This document shows positions 1-8,606 of a stretch of 64,000 nt of DNA, piece by piece. The notes below the pieces were generated by a model. It saw only the letters and a list, made by a program, of their open reading frames with translations, did not search any database and was not told the DNA's origin. Position numbers and translations under genes: made by a program. The stretch spans positions 56,138-120,137 of the forward strand of contig JAFXQK010000008.1 in assembly GCA_017527205.1 (NCBI GenBank), written 5' to 3'. How positions within the stretch are numbered: the stretch's first letter is position 1; the number at the start of each line of letters is the position of its first letter. Origin of the DNA: Lachnospiraceae bacterium. GTDB taxonomy: Bacteria > Bacillota > Clostridia > Lachnospirales > Lachnospiraceae.

Positions 1-49
1 TCAAGGCTGGCACGAAGGTTTCGTAATGATAGCATAACAGGAACGCAAA

Positions 50-88
50 ACAGGACTTGGGACATTTCATCCCAGGTCCTGTTTTTTA
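50..88 (+). terminator. Rho-independent terminator
   Basis: A 12-bp stem (ACAGGACTTGGGA pairing with TCCCAGGTCCTGT, short loop) is followed by a T run. It would end a plus-strand transcript entering from outside the window. It may also stop the minus-strand gene next to it, since the other arm is preceded by AAAA. Confidence 0.85.
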
Positions 89-141
89 TGCTGGTTGTTT
101 TTCTGATTGATTTAAAATGTATTTATGCTTTGATGAGTCCT

Positions 142-1869
142 TTATGCTTTGAGAACGTTCCGCACGGCTTCCTCCACGGCGTCATAGCGCTCGCTGGAGA
201 GCTTTGCAATGAGCTGCTCCTTCGGAGAGAGAATGGTCTTTTCCTGTACCATTTTTGTTATGGTGGTCTCTTCTCCGGTTGTTTCATCGATTACGGTCTC
301 TTCCGTAATGACTTCACTGATCTTCTCAAATTCCCCCGCCATTACCAGATCAAGCTCGCTTGTGCTAAAGCCGCTTAAATAGATCACGCCGTTTTTGGAG
401 TCGATCTCAGGATAAGTCGTGCGGTTGCCGTTCAGATTCCAGAAGACGAGCGTTGGAAGCTTATATCCTGGATTCAACCACTTGTCACGGATTCTTTCAA
501 AGAGCGTCTGACGGGATGCCTTGGGATCCTCGCCGTCCATAGTCCAGCCTGCGCCTCTTGCCGCATCAAATTCCATGTCGGAGAGGATCAGAACATAGGA
601 AGGGAGCTCCTCTTGTTTCAAATTGCCAATCATGGCGGCATCCAAGATGAGATCGAAGGTTGCTTCAAGATCCGTATTGGAGCAGTCAGTATGCTTTTCC
701 ATCAAGGTCAAACGATCTGCAAGGCTCTTGCAGCCGGACATGTTTACCATCTGAGGGCGTGCAGAGAAGGTAATGAACTGATCCTTAAAGGGACCAGAAA
801 GCTTCTCTGAGCAATAGATTGCAAGGGCAGTTGCCGCTTCCAGCATGGTCGCGGAGCTGTCCTGACTTACGCGCCTTGTCATGGAACCGGAGCCGTCACG
901 GACAACAAGGGTGTTGCCATTGCCGTTCGTCTTATCTGGCAGAAGCTTCCAAAGAGCTTCATAGTCTTCATTGAATTCAAATCTGCCCTGCCAATTTCCC
1001 TTGGAATACTCATGGACGATCTCCAGCGGATTCAAAACGGAAGCGTTCATTTTTGCTTCTCCGCGAAGAACGGCCTGAATGTAGGCATGACGCTTTTCTG
1101 CCATCACCTTCCTCAGGAAGGAGGAGTAGCGGAGCTGCTGCTTCGCCGTCATTTTCTCCATGTCGATGGAATCATAGTCCTTTGCAGACATGCGCTTCTC
1201 GACGATGTTTAAGTGTTCCCGAAGCTCAGACAATGCATGGCGATAATCGCGCTCCTGCATGTGCAGGGCCTTTAACAGATGACGAACCTTTCCTTGGTCA
1301 CCTGGCTTTTTCGTCTGGAGGGAAGGCATCCACTTAGCAAGAAGGGAAACCTGCGCCTTGTTGCCAGATTGCAATTCCTTCAAGGCATTCAGATCCTCGC
1401 AGAACTGCTGCGTCACCAGTCTGGTCGCTTCCCTGGCAATGGGTTCCTTGTCAGAAACGGTAAGACGCACGAGATAATCCCAGCGCGTATATACCGGAAT
1501 CAGAGGCAGAAGCTCTGCGGCGATTTCGGGATGCTTATCTGCCAGAAAATCCATGCAGGCATTGAAAATGTCACGTTCGCCCTTGCCACCGCGAATGTCG
1601 CCGATCTGGAAGAAGAGCTTGATGGCAAGGAGCGCATCCTCGTCATATGCCTTTGCGGCAGCTTCCAGAATTCTTTCCTCCTCAGCGAATCGTAGCTCTG
1701 TCGTTCTTGCGTTAAAATCCACAAGTGCGCTGCCGGAAGAAGCATGGGTCAGTGCACCATTCTCCGTCAGGACGAGATCATTCATTTTTGCCGCGGTTTG
1801 TGTTAAGGATTGTAAAAAGCGGCTGTGTAAGGAATCGTTCATTGCCTGTTTTTCGTTCGTTTGACTCAT
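142..1869 (-). CDS. TROVE/DUF2828-like protein with C-terminal von Willebrand A domain
   Basis: The 575-residue protein has a helical N-terminal two thirds with the pattern seen in DUF2828 and TROVE (Ro60-like) proteins, including FQIGDIRGGKGERDIF near residue 90 and RWDYLVRL near residue 130. A von Willebrand A-like fold starts near residue 320 with the metal-site motif RDGSGSM and continues to LILSDMEFD near residue 430. TROVE proteins form rings that bind small structured RNAs (Y RNAs); whether this relative binds RNA is inference. The start follows a GGGAAAGGGG site. The gene stands alone, and no Y-RNA-like gene was recognised beside it. Confidence 0.72.
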   Translation of the reverse strand: MSQTNEKQAMNDSLHSRFLQSLTQTAAKMNDLVLTENGALTHASSGSALVDFNARTTELRFAEEERILEAAAKAYDEDALLAIKLFFQIGDIRGGKGERDIFNACMDFLADKHPEIAAELLPLIPVYTRWDYLVRLTVSDKEPIAREATRLVTQQFCEDLNALKELQSGNKAQVSLLAKWMPSLQTKKPGDQGKVRHLLKALHMQERDYRHALSELREHLNIVEKRMSAKDYDSIDMEKMTAKQQLRYSSFLRKVMAEKRHAYIQAVLRGEAKMNASVLNPLEIVHEYSKGNWQGRFEFNEDYEALWKLLPDKTNGNGNTLVVRDGSGSMTRRVSQDSSATMLEAATALAIYCSEKLSGPFKDQFITFSARPQMVNMSGCKSLADRLTLMEKHTDCSNTDLEATFDLILDAAMIGNLKQEELPSYVLILSDMEFDAARGAGWTMDGEDPKASRQTLFERIRDKWLNPGYKLPTLVFWNLNGNRTTYPEIDSKNGVIYLSGFSTSELDLVMAGEFEKISEVITEETVIDETTGEETTITKMVQEKTILSPKEQLIAKLSSERYDAVEEAVRNVLKA

Positions 1870-1884
1870 TGTTACCCCTTTCCC

Positions 1885-1909
1885 TTAGTTTGCAACCCGT
1901 TGCGACTAA
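1885..1909 (-). promoter_or_regulatory. Imperfect palindrome in the leader of the vWA gene
   Basis: Arms TTAGTTTGCAAC and GTTGCGACTAA are separated by two bases, about 15 nt upstream of the start codon. It could be an operator or a leader hairpin. The rest of the 355-bp gap to 2224 holds the degV promoter and nothing else I recognise. Confidence 0.3.
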
Positions 1910-2143
1910 ACACACAAGAGATTTGCACTCGCATCATCCGCTGGATGACTCACTAATAATTCCACCTATGTTGGATTGCTGTACGTGTTTACAAGCATCG
2001 GATCTCACTAAGCCCCAAATTTGAATTCATCCCACAAGAATCATTTGTAAAATTGCTGTTCGGGCTTACCGTGATTTAAAGATATCACGTGTCAGAAAAA
2101 AAAGCAATAAACCCGCGGTATAGAGCGCTGGAAGATTTTACTG

Positions 2144-2202
2144 TTGACAAGAGTCTGAAAAAGGATTATAGTTCACAAAGTAAACCGTTTATTTTGTGAA
2201 CT
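2144..2202 (+). promoter_or_regulatory. degV promoter with inverted-repeat operator
   Basis: TTGACA at 2144-2149 and TATAGT at 2167-2172 have the ideal 17-bp spacing. A palindrome starts inside the -10 box: AGTTCACAAA (2170-2179) and TTTGTGAACT (2193-2202). A repressor bound there would cover the start of transcription. The MarR protein encoded two genes downstream is a candidate, but this is inference. Confidence 0.7.
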
Positions 2203-2224
2203 AAATTACAGACTAGGAGGAGAC

Positions 2225-3103
2225 ATGGTACAGATCATTACGGATTCAGCGTCAGACATTTTACAACAGGAGGCAGCGGAATATCAAATCGAGGTATTGC
2301 CGCTCAAGGTGAATTTTAACGGAGAGGAGTACTTGGACGGGAAGACCATCGGACATAAGGAATTTTACGAAAAATTGATCGAGACGGACGTGATGCCGAC
2401 GACGAGTCAGATCCCGCCTGCAGAATATGAAGAAGCCTTTCGGAGGGCTCTTGGAGAGGGCAAGGAGGTTCTTTGCATTACACTTTCCGGGAAGCTTTCC
2501 GGATGTTACCAAAGCGCATTGATAGCAAGAGAGGATCTGTTGGAGAAATACCCGGATGCGAAGATCTGTATCGTAGACAGCCAAAATGCATGCCTTGGGC
2601 AGAAGGTTTTGGCAGAGCTGGCCATTCGTCTTCGCGAGGACGGGATGGACTGCGAAGGTATGGCAATAAAGCTCGAAGAGATGAAAAAAAGGGTACGCCT
2701 TGTTGCACTGATCGATACTTTGGAGTATCTTATAAAGGGAGGCAGGCTTTCCAAGGGAGCAGGTTTTGTCGCAGAGATGCTCTCGATCAAACCCGTGATT
2801 GCCGTGGAGCATGGAGAGGTTGTCGTCCTTGGGAAGGCCAGAGGCTCTAAAAACATGAATAATAAGCTGACGGAGATGGTGGACAAGGCAGGAGGAATTG
2901 ATTTCTCCCTACCTTTTTCGCTGGCGTACAGTGGCCTAAGCAGCGCACTTTTGGATAAATACATTGCCGACAGCGGAAGACTGTTTCAGGATTACGTAAA
3001 TGCAGAGGAATTGCCAAAAGCCTGTATTGGCGCAACCATCGGAACTCATGCGGGACCAGGTGCCGTTGGCGTGGCGTTTTTCGCAAGGAACATAGGTGAG
3101 TAA
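2225..3103 (+). CDS. DegV family fatty-acid-binding protein
   Basis: This 292-residue protein has the usual DegV length and signature blocks. These are an N-terminal ITDSASD, TSQIPP near residue 62, a GKLSGCYQSA segment near 90, RLSKGAGFVAEML near 178 and the C-terminal IGTHAGPGAVGVAF. DegV (FakB) proteins bind a single fatty acid and, with a FakA kinase, supply acyl phosphate for lipid synthesis; no kinase is nearby. The start follows AGGAGGAGAC closely. It is the first gene of a set with the MarR regulator and a CPBP-like protein. Confidence 0.93.
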   Translation: MVQIITDSASDILQQEAAEYQIEVLPLKVNFNGEEYLDGKTIGHKEFYEKLIETDVMPTTSQIPPAEYEEAFRRALGEGKEVLCITLSGKLSGCYQSALIAREDLLEKYPDAKICIVDSQNACLGQKVLAELAIRLREDGMDCEGMAIKLEEMKKRVRLVALIDTLEYLIKGGRLSKGAGFVAEMLSIKPVIAVEHGEVVVLGKARGSKNMNNKLTEMVDKAGGIDFSLPFSLAYSGLSSALLDKYIADSGRLFQDYVNAEELPKACIGATIGTHAGPGAVGVAFFARNIGE

Positions 3104-3203
3104 GAAGGTTCATGACACTGGTCTTAGGACATTAGGCGAAAGCTGCCATGCTGGCAAGACGGAAGAAGTCTGAGAAGAAAGAAGAAACGAAAGAAGGAAA
3201 ATC

Positions 3204-3704
3204 ATGGGGAAGGAACAATTCAAGACGGGTACAAATCATATTTCGGAAGAACTGATGGAAGATCTGCTTGGAGCCTGGATGGCGATGTCCATAGGCATCA
3301 AGGGGAACCGGATCTTGAAGGCTCTTTCTTTTAATGAGATGGTGATCTGCAGGCTTCTTTACCGGGCGGGGCAGGAGGGGCGCGAGATCACGGCCACGGA
3401 CCTGTGTCATGAAACGCGCCTTTTAAAATCGCAGGTGAATAAGGTGTTAAGCGATCTTGAAGAGAAGGGCTTGCTATATAGGCACAGAGACTCAGCGGAT
3501 AAGCGCAGGGTGTTCCTTAGGATGACAGAGGAAAAAAAGGGCATCTATCTCAAGGAGCATGGTCACGTCATGTCTATCATCCAGCAAGTCTGTGACAGAT
3601 TAAGCAAGCAGGAGATCGAGATTTTGGTTGAGAAGATGGGGAAGGTCGTCGACATCATGGATGAACCAGGATTATTATCTGAAAAACCCAGAAGCAGGTA
3701 CTAA
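3204..3704 (+). CDS. MarR family transcriptional regulator
   Basis: The 166-residue protein carries a winged helix-turn-helix: ITATDLCHETRLLKSQVNKV near residues 62-82 is the helix-turn-helix, and DSADKRRVFLRMTEE near 98-112 is the wing with the characteristic D-x-R-D/K-R pattern. MarR dimers repress nearby genes and let go on binding small phenolic or lipid ligands. It lies about 100 bp behind degV on the same strand, so it may act on the palindrome at the degV promoter. The ATG follows GAAAGAAGGAAAATC. Confidence 0.9.
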   Translation: MGKEQFKTGTNHISEELMEDLLGAWMAMSIGIKGNRILKALSFNEMVICRLLYRAGQEGREITATDLCHETRLLKSQVNKVLSDLEEKGLLYRHRDSADKRRVFLRMTEEKKGIYLKEHGHVMSIIQQVCDRLSKQEIEILVEKMGKVVDIMDEPGLLSEKPRSRY

Positions 3705-3734
3705 CACCGAAGGAAAGACTAGAGGCGAACAAGG

Positions 3735-4373
3735 ATGAACGATCATAGTTATTATGAAAAAAGGCAGTCGATACTGTGTGGCATAACGATAGCCGTATTT
3801 TTTTTGACCACTCACGTATTGGTGGAACAGAAATTCTTTGTGAAAATGCTGTTAAGCATTGCTGACTTGGAATTCTGGGTACATTATTTTGATCCAATCT
3901 TATATTTCGTTTTTGCGGTCATTTTCATGATCATCCAGCGAAAGACACTTCTCAGATGCTTAAAGGATTATCGCGAAAACTATAAGAAATATTTATCTCA
4001 TGTCGTAATTGCAGTGCCCATTACCATGATATTGATCGTAATTGTCGCCATTACACTCAGCAGTTTTGGCATAGGGGACAGTACTAACGAAGCAGCCGTG
4101 AATGAGGCGCTTAAAGTAAATCCCCTGATACAAGGGGTAACGGTTATATTTATCGGGCCATTTGTCGAGGAAATGATATTCCGCGGGTTCCTTTATGAAA
4201 AAGTAAGGAGTCTTTGTGATCTGGAAGACTTTCAGAGTCTGAAATTGATGGCAAGCTATTTGATTGTATTCGTGGAAGGGTTGGTTATGACGGGACTATA
4301 CGAGAAGGACAGGAACATTTTTTCAAGTCTGCTTCTTCATTGCTGTATCAATACCATAGCTAGTTTGAATTAA
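3735..4373 (+). CDS. CPBP-like membrane protein, apparently missing one active-site motif
   Basis: The 212-residue protein has hydrophobic segments near 14-32, 52-72 and 88-112, then the first CPBP (Abi) glutamic protease motif EEMIFRGFL near residue 145. The last motif appears as LLHCCINTIA at the C-terminus. The middle FxxxH motif, expected about 35 residues after the first, is absent; in its place is a run with no such histidine. A small internal loss has probably left it inactive as a protease. It sits 30 bp behind the MarR gene and is likely cotranscribed. Confidence 0.7.
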   Translation: MNDHSYYEKRQSILCGITIAVFFLTTHVLVEQKFFVKMLLSIADLEFWVHYFDPILYFVFAVIFMIIQRKTLLRCLKDYRENYKKYLSHVVIAVPITMILIVIVAITLSSFGIGDSTNEAAVNEALKVNPLIQGVTVIFIGPFVEEMIFRGFLYEKVRSLCDLEDFQSLKLMASYLIVFVEGLVMTGLYEKDRNIFSSLLLHCCINTIASLN

Positions 4374-4583
4374 TGGCTTGCAAAAGATGTTTGGGACGTT
4401 TTCTTTGTGGTTTATAATGTCGGTTTGGATGCGCAGATGAATTTGACGCAGACAATCAATGTGGTGAATGTATAGGAGGCTCCTGTAAACAGGTTGACTA
4501 TACCCTGTTCCTTAGGCATCAAATTCAATCAATATAAATCTGTATTATTGCGCTTGTCTTTATCTATCGAGTGTTTTGTCATA

Positions 4584-4612
4584 TTGACGGTGGAATTGGC
4601 ACGTGATAAAGT
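4584..4612 (+). promoter_or_regulatory. Promoter of the small toxin mRNA
   Basis: TTGACG (4584-4589), a 17-bp spacer and TAAAGT (4607-4612) with an upstream TG (extended -10). Transcription would start near 4619, giving a leader of about 75 nt that holds two CCCTCC/GGAGGG hairpins. The preceding stretch 4374-4583 shows nothing I recognise. Confidence 0.6.
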
Positions 4613-4645
4613 CTGAGCAAGGAAAGTCATAGAGCAAGGCGGCTA

Positions 4646-4685
4646 CCCTCCATCATCGGAGGGGCTAACCCTCCAGAAAGGAGGG
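4646..4685 (+). promoter_or_regulatory. Twin hairpins hiding the toxin ribosome site
   Basis: Two hairpins of the same sequence lie in tandem: CCCTCC-6 nt-GGAGGG at 4646-4663 and CCCTCC-5 nt-GGAGGG at 4669-4685. The 3' arm of the second is the Shine-Dalgarno sequence. The four arms can swap partners, so the leader could fold in open or closed states, as is usual in type I toxin mRNAs. Confidence 0.65.
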
Positions 4686-4693
4686 CGATGCCA

Positions 4694-4789
4694 ATGTATG
4701 TTACATATGCTGATTTAATTCAGATTGGAATATTCATTGTAGCCCTTATCGGCTTGTGTTACGCAATCGTTAAGGGGAAAGAAAAATAG
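4694..4789 (+). CDS. Small hydrophobic holin-like peptide (putative type I toxin)
   Basis: A 31-residue peptide starts MYVTYADLIQIG, spans the membrane once (about residues 9-26, IFIVALIGLCYAIV) and ends in the basic KGKEK. This matches small holin-like toxins of Firmicutes mobile elements (Fst/TxpA-like). Another ATG lies six bases upstream at 4688, but the one at 4694 is better spaced (about 9 nt) from the GGAGGG site. The site is buried in a hairpin, and an antisense promoter faces the gene from 4.9 kb. Toxicity is inferred from family and layout. Confidence 0.7.
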   Translation: MYVTYADLIQIGIFIVALIGLCYAIVKGKEK

Positions 4790-4876
4790 CCGCCAACTAC
4801 CGCAAATAGTTGACGGCTAAGTTTACAATAACTTTGCCAAATTATTGAGGGTAGCCGCCTCTATGGCTTTCCCCTT
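4780..4876 (-). ncRNA. Putative antisense RNA antitoxin
   Basis: A promoter TTGCAT (4911-4906) - 17 bp - TATATT (4888-4883) points at the toxin gene. The predicted RNA of about 95 nt begins near 4876 and ends at the shared terminator, overlapping the 3' end of the toxin mRNA. Its first 24 nt (minus strand 4870-4847) nearly copy the toxin leader at 4623-4650, including CGGCTACCCTC, which could pair with the toxin GAGGG ribosome site. No transcript evidence is available. Confidence 0.55.
4787..4822. terminator. Shared bidirectional terminator of toxin mRNA and antisense RNA
   Basis: A 13-bp stem (TAGCCGCCAACTA with TAGTTGACGGCTA, one mismatch on the plus strand, a G-U pair on the minus strand). 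The minus-strand RNA then runs into TATTTTTC, so it is the stronger minus-strand stop. The plus-strand tail is only GTTT. Confidence 0.75.
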
Positions 4877-4914
4877 TATCTGAATATATCATATTTCCCA
4901 TCGGTATGCAATGC

Positions 4915-5103
4915 TTATTTTTGAAGATCACGGGCAATCTTTTCCTCTATGGCTTGGATAATAAATGGCGTGAGCATTGTTCCCATGCTTTCGGCGTGTT
5001 GGCGGTATCGTTCCTTTTCACCTATGGGAACACGAAAACAGATTGTATCTAAGTGGTTTTTCTGGTAGCGCATTGTTGCTTCTTTTGATGCTTTACTATA
5101 CAT
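4915..5103 (-). CDS. Ribbon-helix-helix (Arc-like) DNA-binding protein
   Basis: A basic protein of 62 residues. The strand TICFRVPIGEKERYRQHAE (about residues 20-38) followed by MLTPFIIQAIEEKI has the ribbon-helix-helix pattern of small regulators and relaxosome proteins on conjugative elements. It lies within a decayed element, next to two palindromes at 5158-5202 that could be its operators. The ATG follows GAAAGGAATAAGAA. Confidence 0.75.
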   Translation of the reverse strand: MYSKASKEATMRYQKNHLDTICFRVPIGEKERYRQHAESMGTMLTPFIIQAIEEKIARDLQK

Positions 5104-5157
5104 TTCTTATTCCTTTCTGTAAACAAATTTTTCAAGATATATCATAGCACTCAAATT

Positions 5158-5202
5158 ATATAGTTAACTATATGAATTATCAATAAATATAGCTAACTAT
5201 AT
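5158..5202. promoter_or_regulatory. Two palindromic operator-like sites
   Basis: ATATAGTTAACTATAT at 5158-5173 is a perfect palindrome, and ATATAGCTAACTATAT at 5187-5202 differs by one base. Their centres are 29 bp apart, close to three helical turns, between the minus-strand RHH gene and the plus-strand integrase remnant. This spacing suits cooperative binding of a dimeric repressor to one DNA face. Confidence 0.55.
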
Positions 5203-5255
5203 AATAAAATAAGATGTAGGAACTACTATATCAAAAAGCAAAGGAGAATACAGAG

Positions 5256-5399
5256 ATGGCAGACAGAGGCAAAGCTAGAAAAGATAATAAGGGCAGGGCT
5301 TTACTTGCAGGAGAAAGTCAAAGGTAAGATGGGCGTTATATGTATCGTTATTCTGAAAACGGCGGCGGTTATATTATTACTGTAATCGCGATGGGTTAG
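5256..5399 (+). pseudogene. Tn916-type integrase N-terminal fragment with stop codon
   Basis: Reading from ATG 5256, the start MADRGKARKDNKGRAL followed by GESQR, a stop codon and DGRYMYRY in the same frame matches the arm-DNA-binding domain of Tn916/Tn1549-family tyrosine integrases (usually GESQRKDGRYMYRY). TAA at 5325 stands where a lysine codon is expected. Similarity ends after about residue 37, and the frame closes at 5399, so the catalytic domain is gone. It has a good AAAGGAGAA ribosome site and is a relic of an integrated conjugative element. Confidence 0.72.
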
Positions 5400-5932
5400 C
5401 TGTTTTTGGGTAGGGTGATCGTAACCTTTGTTCCTTTGCTTGCATTGGGTGAAATCATAAGCTGACCGCCGACGACCTTCAGGCGAGCGCAGATGTTTTG
5501 CAGCGCGATATGAGGATCGTCATTGGTGTTTGTTTGAAATCCGATTCCGTTATCTTCGACTGTGATCATGTGCCCTGATACTGTTGGCATGCTGATCCGC
5601 AATTTTTTGCCGTTGGTGAGTATTCTGCTCTACCAAATCCGCCACGATGATTCCGAACATGGAAAGGGCGCTGACAGATACGGCAACGACAATCAGCAGA
5701 AATGCCGATACAAATATTTGAATGATCAGGAGCGGATACCAGGGGCCACGGACAAACTGATTATCCGGCGTAAAGTAGTAGATGACTTTCGTGAATTGGG
5801 CGATACAGAGCAGAAGGAACAGTGTCGTCCACATAATGAGTTCCGTATGGAAATAGAGCATGCAGAAAAGAATCATGCCCAGGCGGATTTTTTCAAGAGT
5901 TTTGATCGATGTTTTTTTTCATGAGCCCCTCC
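5396..5932 (-). pseudogene. Broken sensor histidine kinase with internal deletion and frameshifts
   Basis: The minus strand opens with GGAGGGG and an ATG at 5932, but a run of eight A bases puts it out of frame; seven would join it to the hydrophobic N-terminus that runs to about 5650 (several membrane segments ending ADLVEQN). After another frame change near 5630 it continues as the end of a HATPase domain, with VEDNGIGF as the N/G1 box and GTKVTITLP at the end. The phospho-acceptor helix and the first ATPase half are missing. It is one gene collapsed by deletion, not two small genes. Confidence 0.7.
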
Positions 5933-6076
5933 TTTTGATGCATTCTGAAACCAAATGCCGTGAAGCGTTTCACCATAAAACACATATTTGATGCGGAAGA
6001 TATCTTATGTGTGAGTAAGCGGTGGATTTACCGCAAGAGGACATATAGGCAGCCATTCAAGAAAGGAGCAGGGTAG

Positions 6077-6796
<720 letters not shown>

Positions 6797-6867
6797 AAAA
6801 AGAAAAGGATCGGGAAATTGAACTTGGCGGGTTGATGAGCAGACGTGGAATGATAAAAGACAGACGT

Positions 6868-7290
6868 TTATTCTGAAGATATTGCATACTGTATCAGGTT
6901 TTCATTGTAAATCGTTTCATCTGCATCGTCCGGAAAGGGCGATACGCCCAGGAACATGCCAACTCTTTGCATGCCCAGGGTTTCGCAAAGAAACCGACAG
7001 GAAAAATCGCTTTCGCCAACATACAATTGGATGCGCGTCGCGTCTGTTTCCCGAAAAATGGAATCCCAGAAAGAAGCCGCAGTTTTATAACCGTATTTTC
7101 CTTCCCCGTAGTTCCTGTTTAACATCCATTGCAAACGGTATTCGCTGCCCGTTTCCGGATACGCGTTAATTTCACCGATCACGGTGTCCGCATCTTTTAT
7201 GAGAAAGGTAAGATGACGGGTTTCCTCGCATGCCGAGCATAGGTGCAAGCTCAGCTCTTTTGATTTATTGATTGTGATCATTTTTTTCAT
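6868..7290 (-). CDS. GNAT-like N-acetyltransferase
   Basis: A 140-residue protein with GNAT character: VIGEINAYPE (about residues 36-45) fits the beta-strand pair before the acetyl-CoA site, and GEGKYGYKTAASFWDSIF (about 62-79) replaces the usual R/QxxGxG/A loop and helix. A C-terminal strand follows (RIQLYVGES ... CETLGMQRVGMF). It is short for the family and its substrate is unknown. Its ATG overlaps the stop of the AraC-family gene by 4 nt (ATGA), so the two are translated together and probably functionally linked. Confidence 0.65.
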   Translation of the reverse strand: MKKMITINKSKELSLHLCSACEETRHLTFLIKDADTVIGEINAYPETGSEYRLQWMLNRNYGEGKYGYKTAASFWDSIFRETDATRIQLYVGESDFSCRFLCETLGMQRVGMFLGVSPFPDDADETIYNENLIQYAISSE

Positions 7291-8150
7291 TTTTCCACTA
7301 ACAATGCCCTATATTCTCTGGGGGACATACCCTTTTCTTCACGGAATACCCGGTTAAAGCTGGGAATGCTTTGAAAACCTGAAAGCATGGCAATTTCCGT
7401 GAGAGTTCTTCCTTCTTCGGAAAGCAACTCGGAAGCCTTTTCAAGTCTTATCATGTTTAGCCACTTGCTGTAATTCATTCCGGTGACGCTCCTAAATATC
7501 CGGGAAAAATAGTCTTTGCTGATACCGGCCATAGTGGCCATGGTTCCTTGGGACAGATCTTCCGCAGTTAAGTTGTTCTTAATGTAGTCCGTCACGTTTA
7601 TCATTCTTTTCATAATGTCGTCAGTATATCTATACTGCTCTTTTTTGATGATCTTGGGCGCAAGTTCCTTCCTGTGATCCAGCAGCGTCAGCATAAAACT
7701 CATGAGCAGCATGCAACAGCGGATTTCACGGTCAGATTTTCCGGAAAAGAAGATTTCCTTCATCTGTAGCGTTATGGTTTGCAGTTCTTTTGCCAATTCA
7801 GGATGCTCGCTTGCCCGGATAACATGCAGGTAGCGATACATATGCATAATTCTGCGAAGATCAAAAAGGGAATTAATGAAGGCATTGGAAAAATGAATCA
7901 CCAATGCCTGACTTCGATCCGCGTCGACAACGGAATGCATTTCCATCGGCCAGATAAGGACAACGTCACCAGTGGCCAGCTCATAAGTGTTTTTACCAAC
8001 GCTGTAAATATTTTTTTCACCCGAGCCAACCATAAGAATTTCACCGTAGGAATGCCAATGAGCATGATAACTTCTTTCTTTATAACCGGTGTCCATGTTA
8101 AATGCGCTTAGGTGGTCAAAATCATAAATTTCATATTTGCTGTAATCCAT
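7287..8150 (-). CDS. AraC family transcriptional regulator with cupin sensor domain
   Basis: Two helix-turn-helix units fill the last 100 residues. They include GISKDYFSRIFRSVTGMNYS and the family signature IAMLSGFQSIPSFNRVFREE. The N-terminal half is a cupin-like ligand domain with HAHWHSYGEILMV and GDVVLIWPMEMHSV. Such regulators usually control sugar or stress genes beside them, here the overlapping GNAT gene. I chose MDYSKYEIYDFDHLS (8150) as the start; an in-frame ATG at 8192 adds 14 residues, and neither has a strong ribosome site. Confidence 0.88.
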   Translation of the reverse strand: MDYSKYEIYDFDHLSAFNMDTGYKERSYHAHWHSYGEILMVGSGEKNIYSVGKNTYELATGDVVLIWPMEMHSVVDADRSQALVIHFSNAFINSLFDLRRIMHMYRYLHVIRASEHPELAKELQTITLQMKEIFFSGKSDREIRCCMLLMSFMLTLLDHRKELAPKIIKKEQYRYTDDIMKRMINVTDYIKNNLTAEDLSQGTMATMAGISKDYFSRIFRSVTGMNYSKWLNMIRLEKASELLSEEGRTLTEIAMLSGFQSIPSFNRVFREEKGMSPREYRALLVEK

Positions 8151-8443
8151 AAACTTTTCCCGTTTGATGCTTGCAACATATCCATCATGCAACTTACCGG
8201 CCTATTGTAGTATGTTTTTGAATTATTTACTTCTTATTTTCTGTCATGACATGGTTTAATTTTTGGACATTTGATAACTTTTAATAAAAAACGTTTTACG
8301 TATGTGCCTGCAATAAAAAGCATAGTTATTGCTCCAACGGTAAAGTATGGTATTAGGAATTTAGAAAGTGTGCAATCCCGATGCCGGAAAAAAACGGATT
8401 GAAATATAGTTTATAAGGATTTTAGAAATTCATAACTTTTATT

Positions 8444-8486
8444 TTAGCACTCACCTCTTGACAGTGCTAATAATATATGTTATAAC
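8444..8486 (+). promoter_or_regulatory. CIRCE operator overlapping the hsp20 promoter
   Basis: TTAGCACTC (8444-8452), 9 bp, CAGTGCTAA (8462-8470) is the HrcA-binding CIRCE element with one changed base (consensus right arm GAGTGCTAA). It overlaps a TTGACA (8458-8463) - 17 bp - TATAAC (8481-8486) promoter, so HrcA binding would block RNA polymerase. The upstream gap 8151-8443 shows nothing else. Confidence 0.88.
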
Positions 8487-8606
8487 ACAAGTAGAACAAA
8501 GGAAGGGGAAAAGATTTGAGGTGTCAGAGATGACCCGAGGATGGAATAACTCTTCCGATGCTCGGTAACAATAAAGGAATCAGATAGTAAAAAGGAGGAA
8601 TGACCT

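Noticed and set aside
5550..5876. Two separate small genes at 5396-5602 and 5550-5876
   Set aside because: They are the end and the start of one histidine kinase gene joined by a deletion with a frame change.
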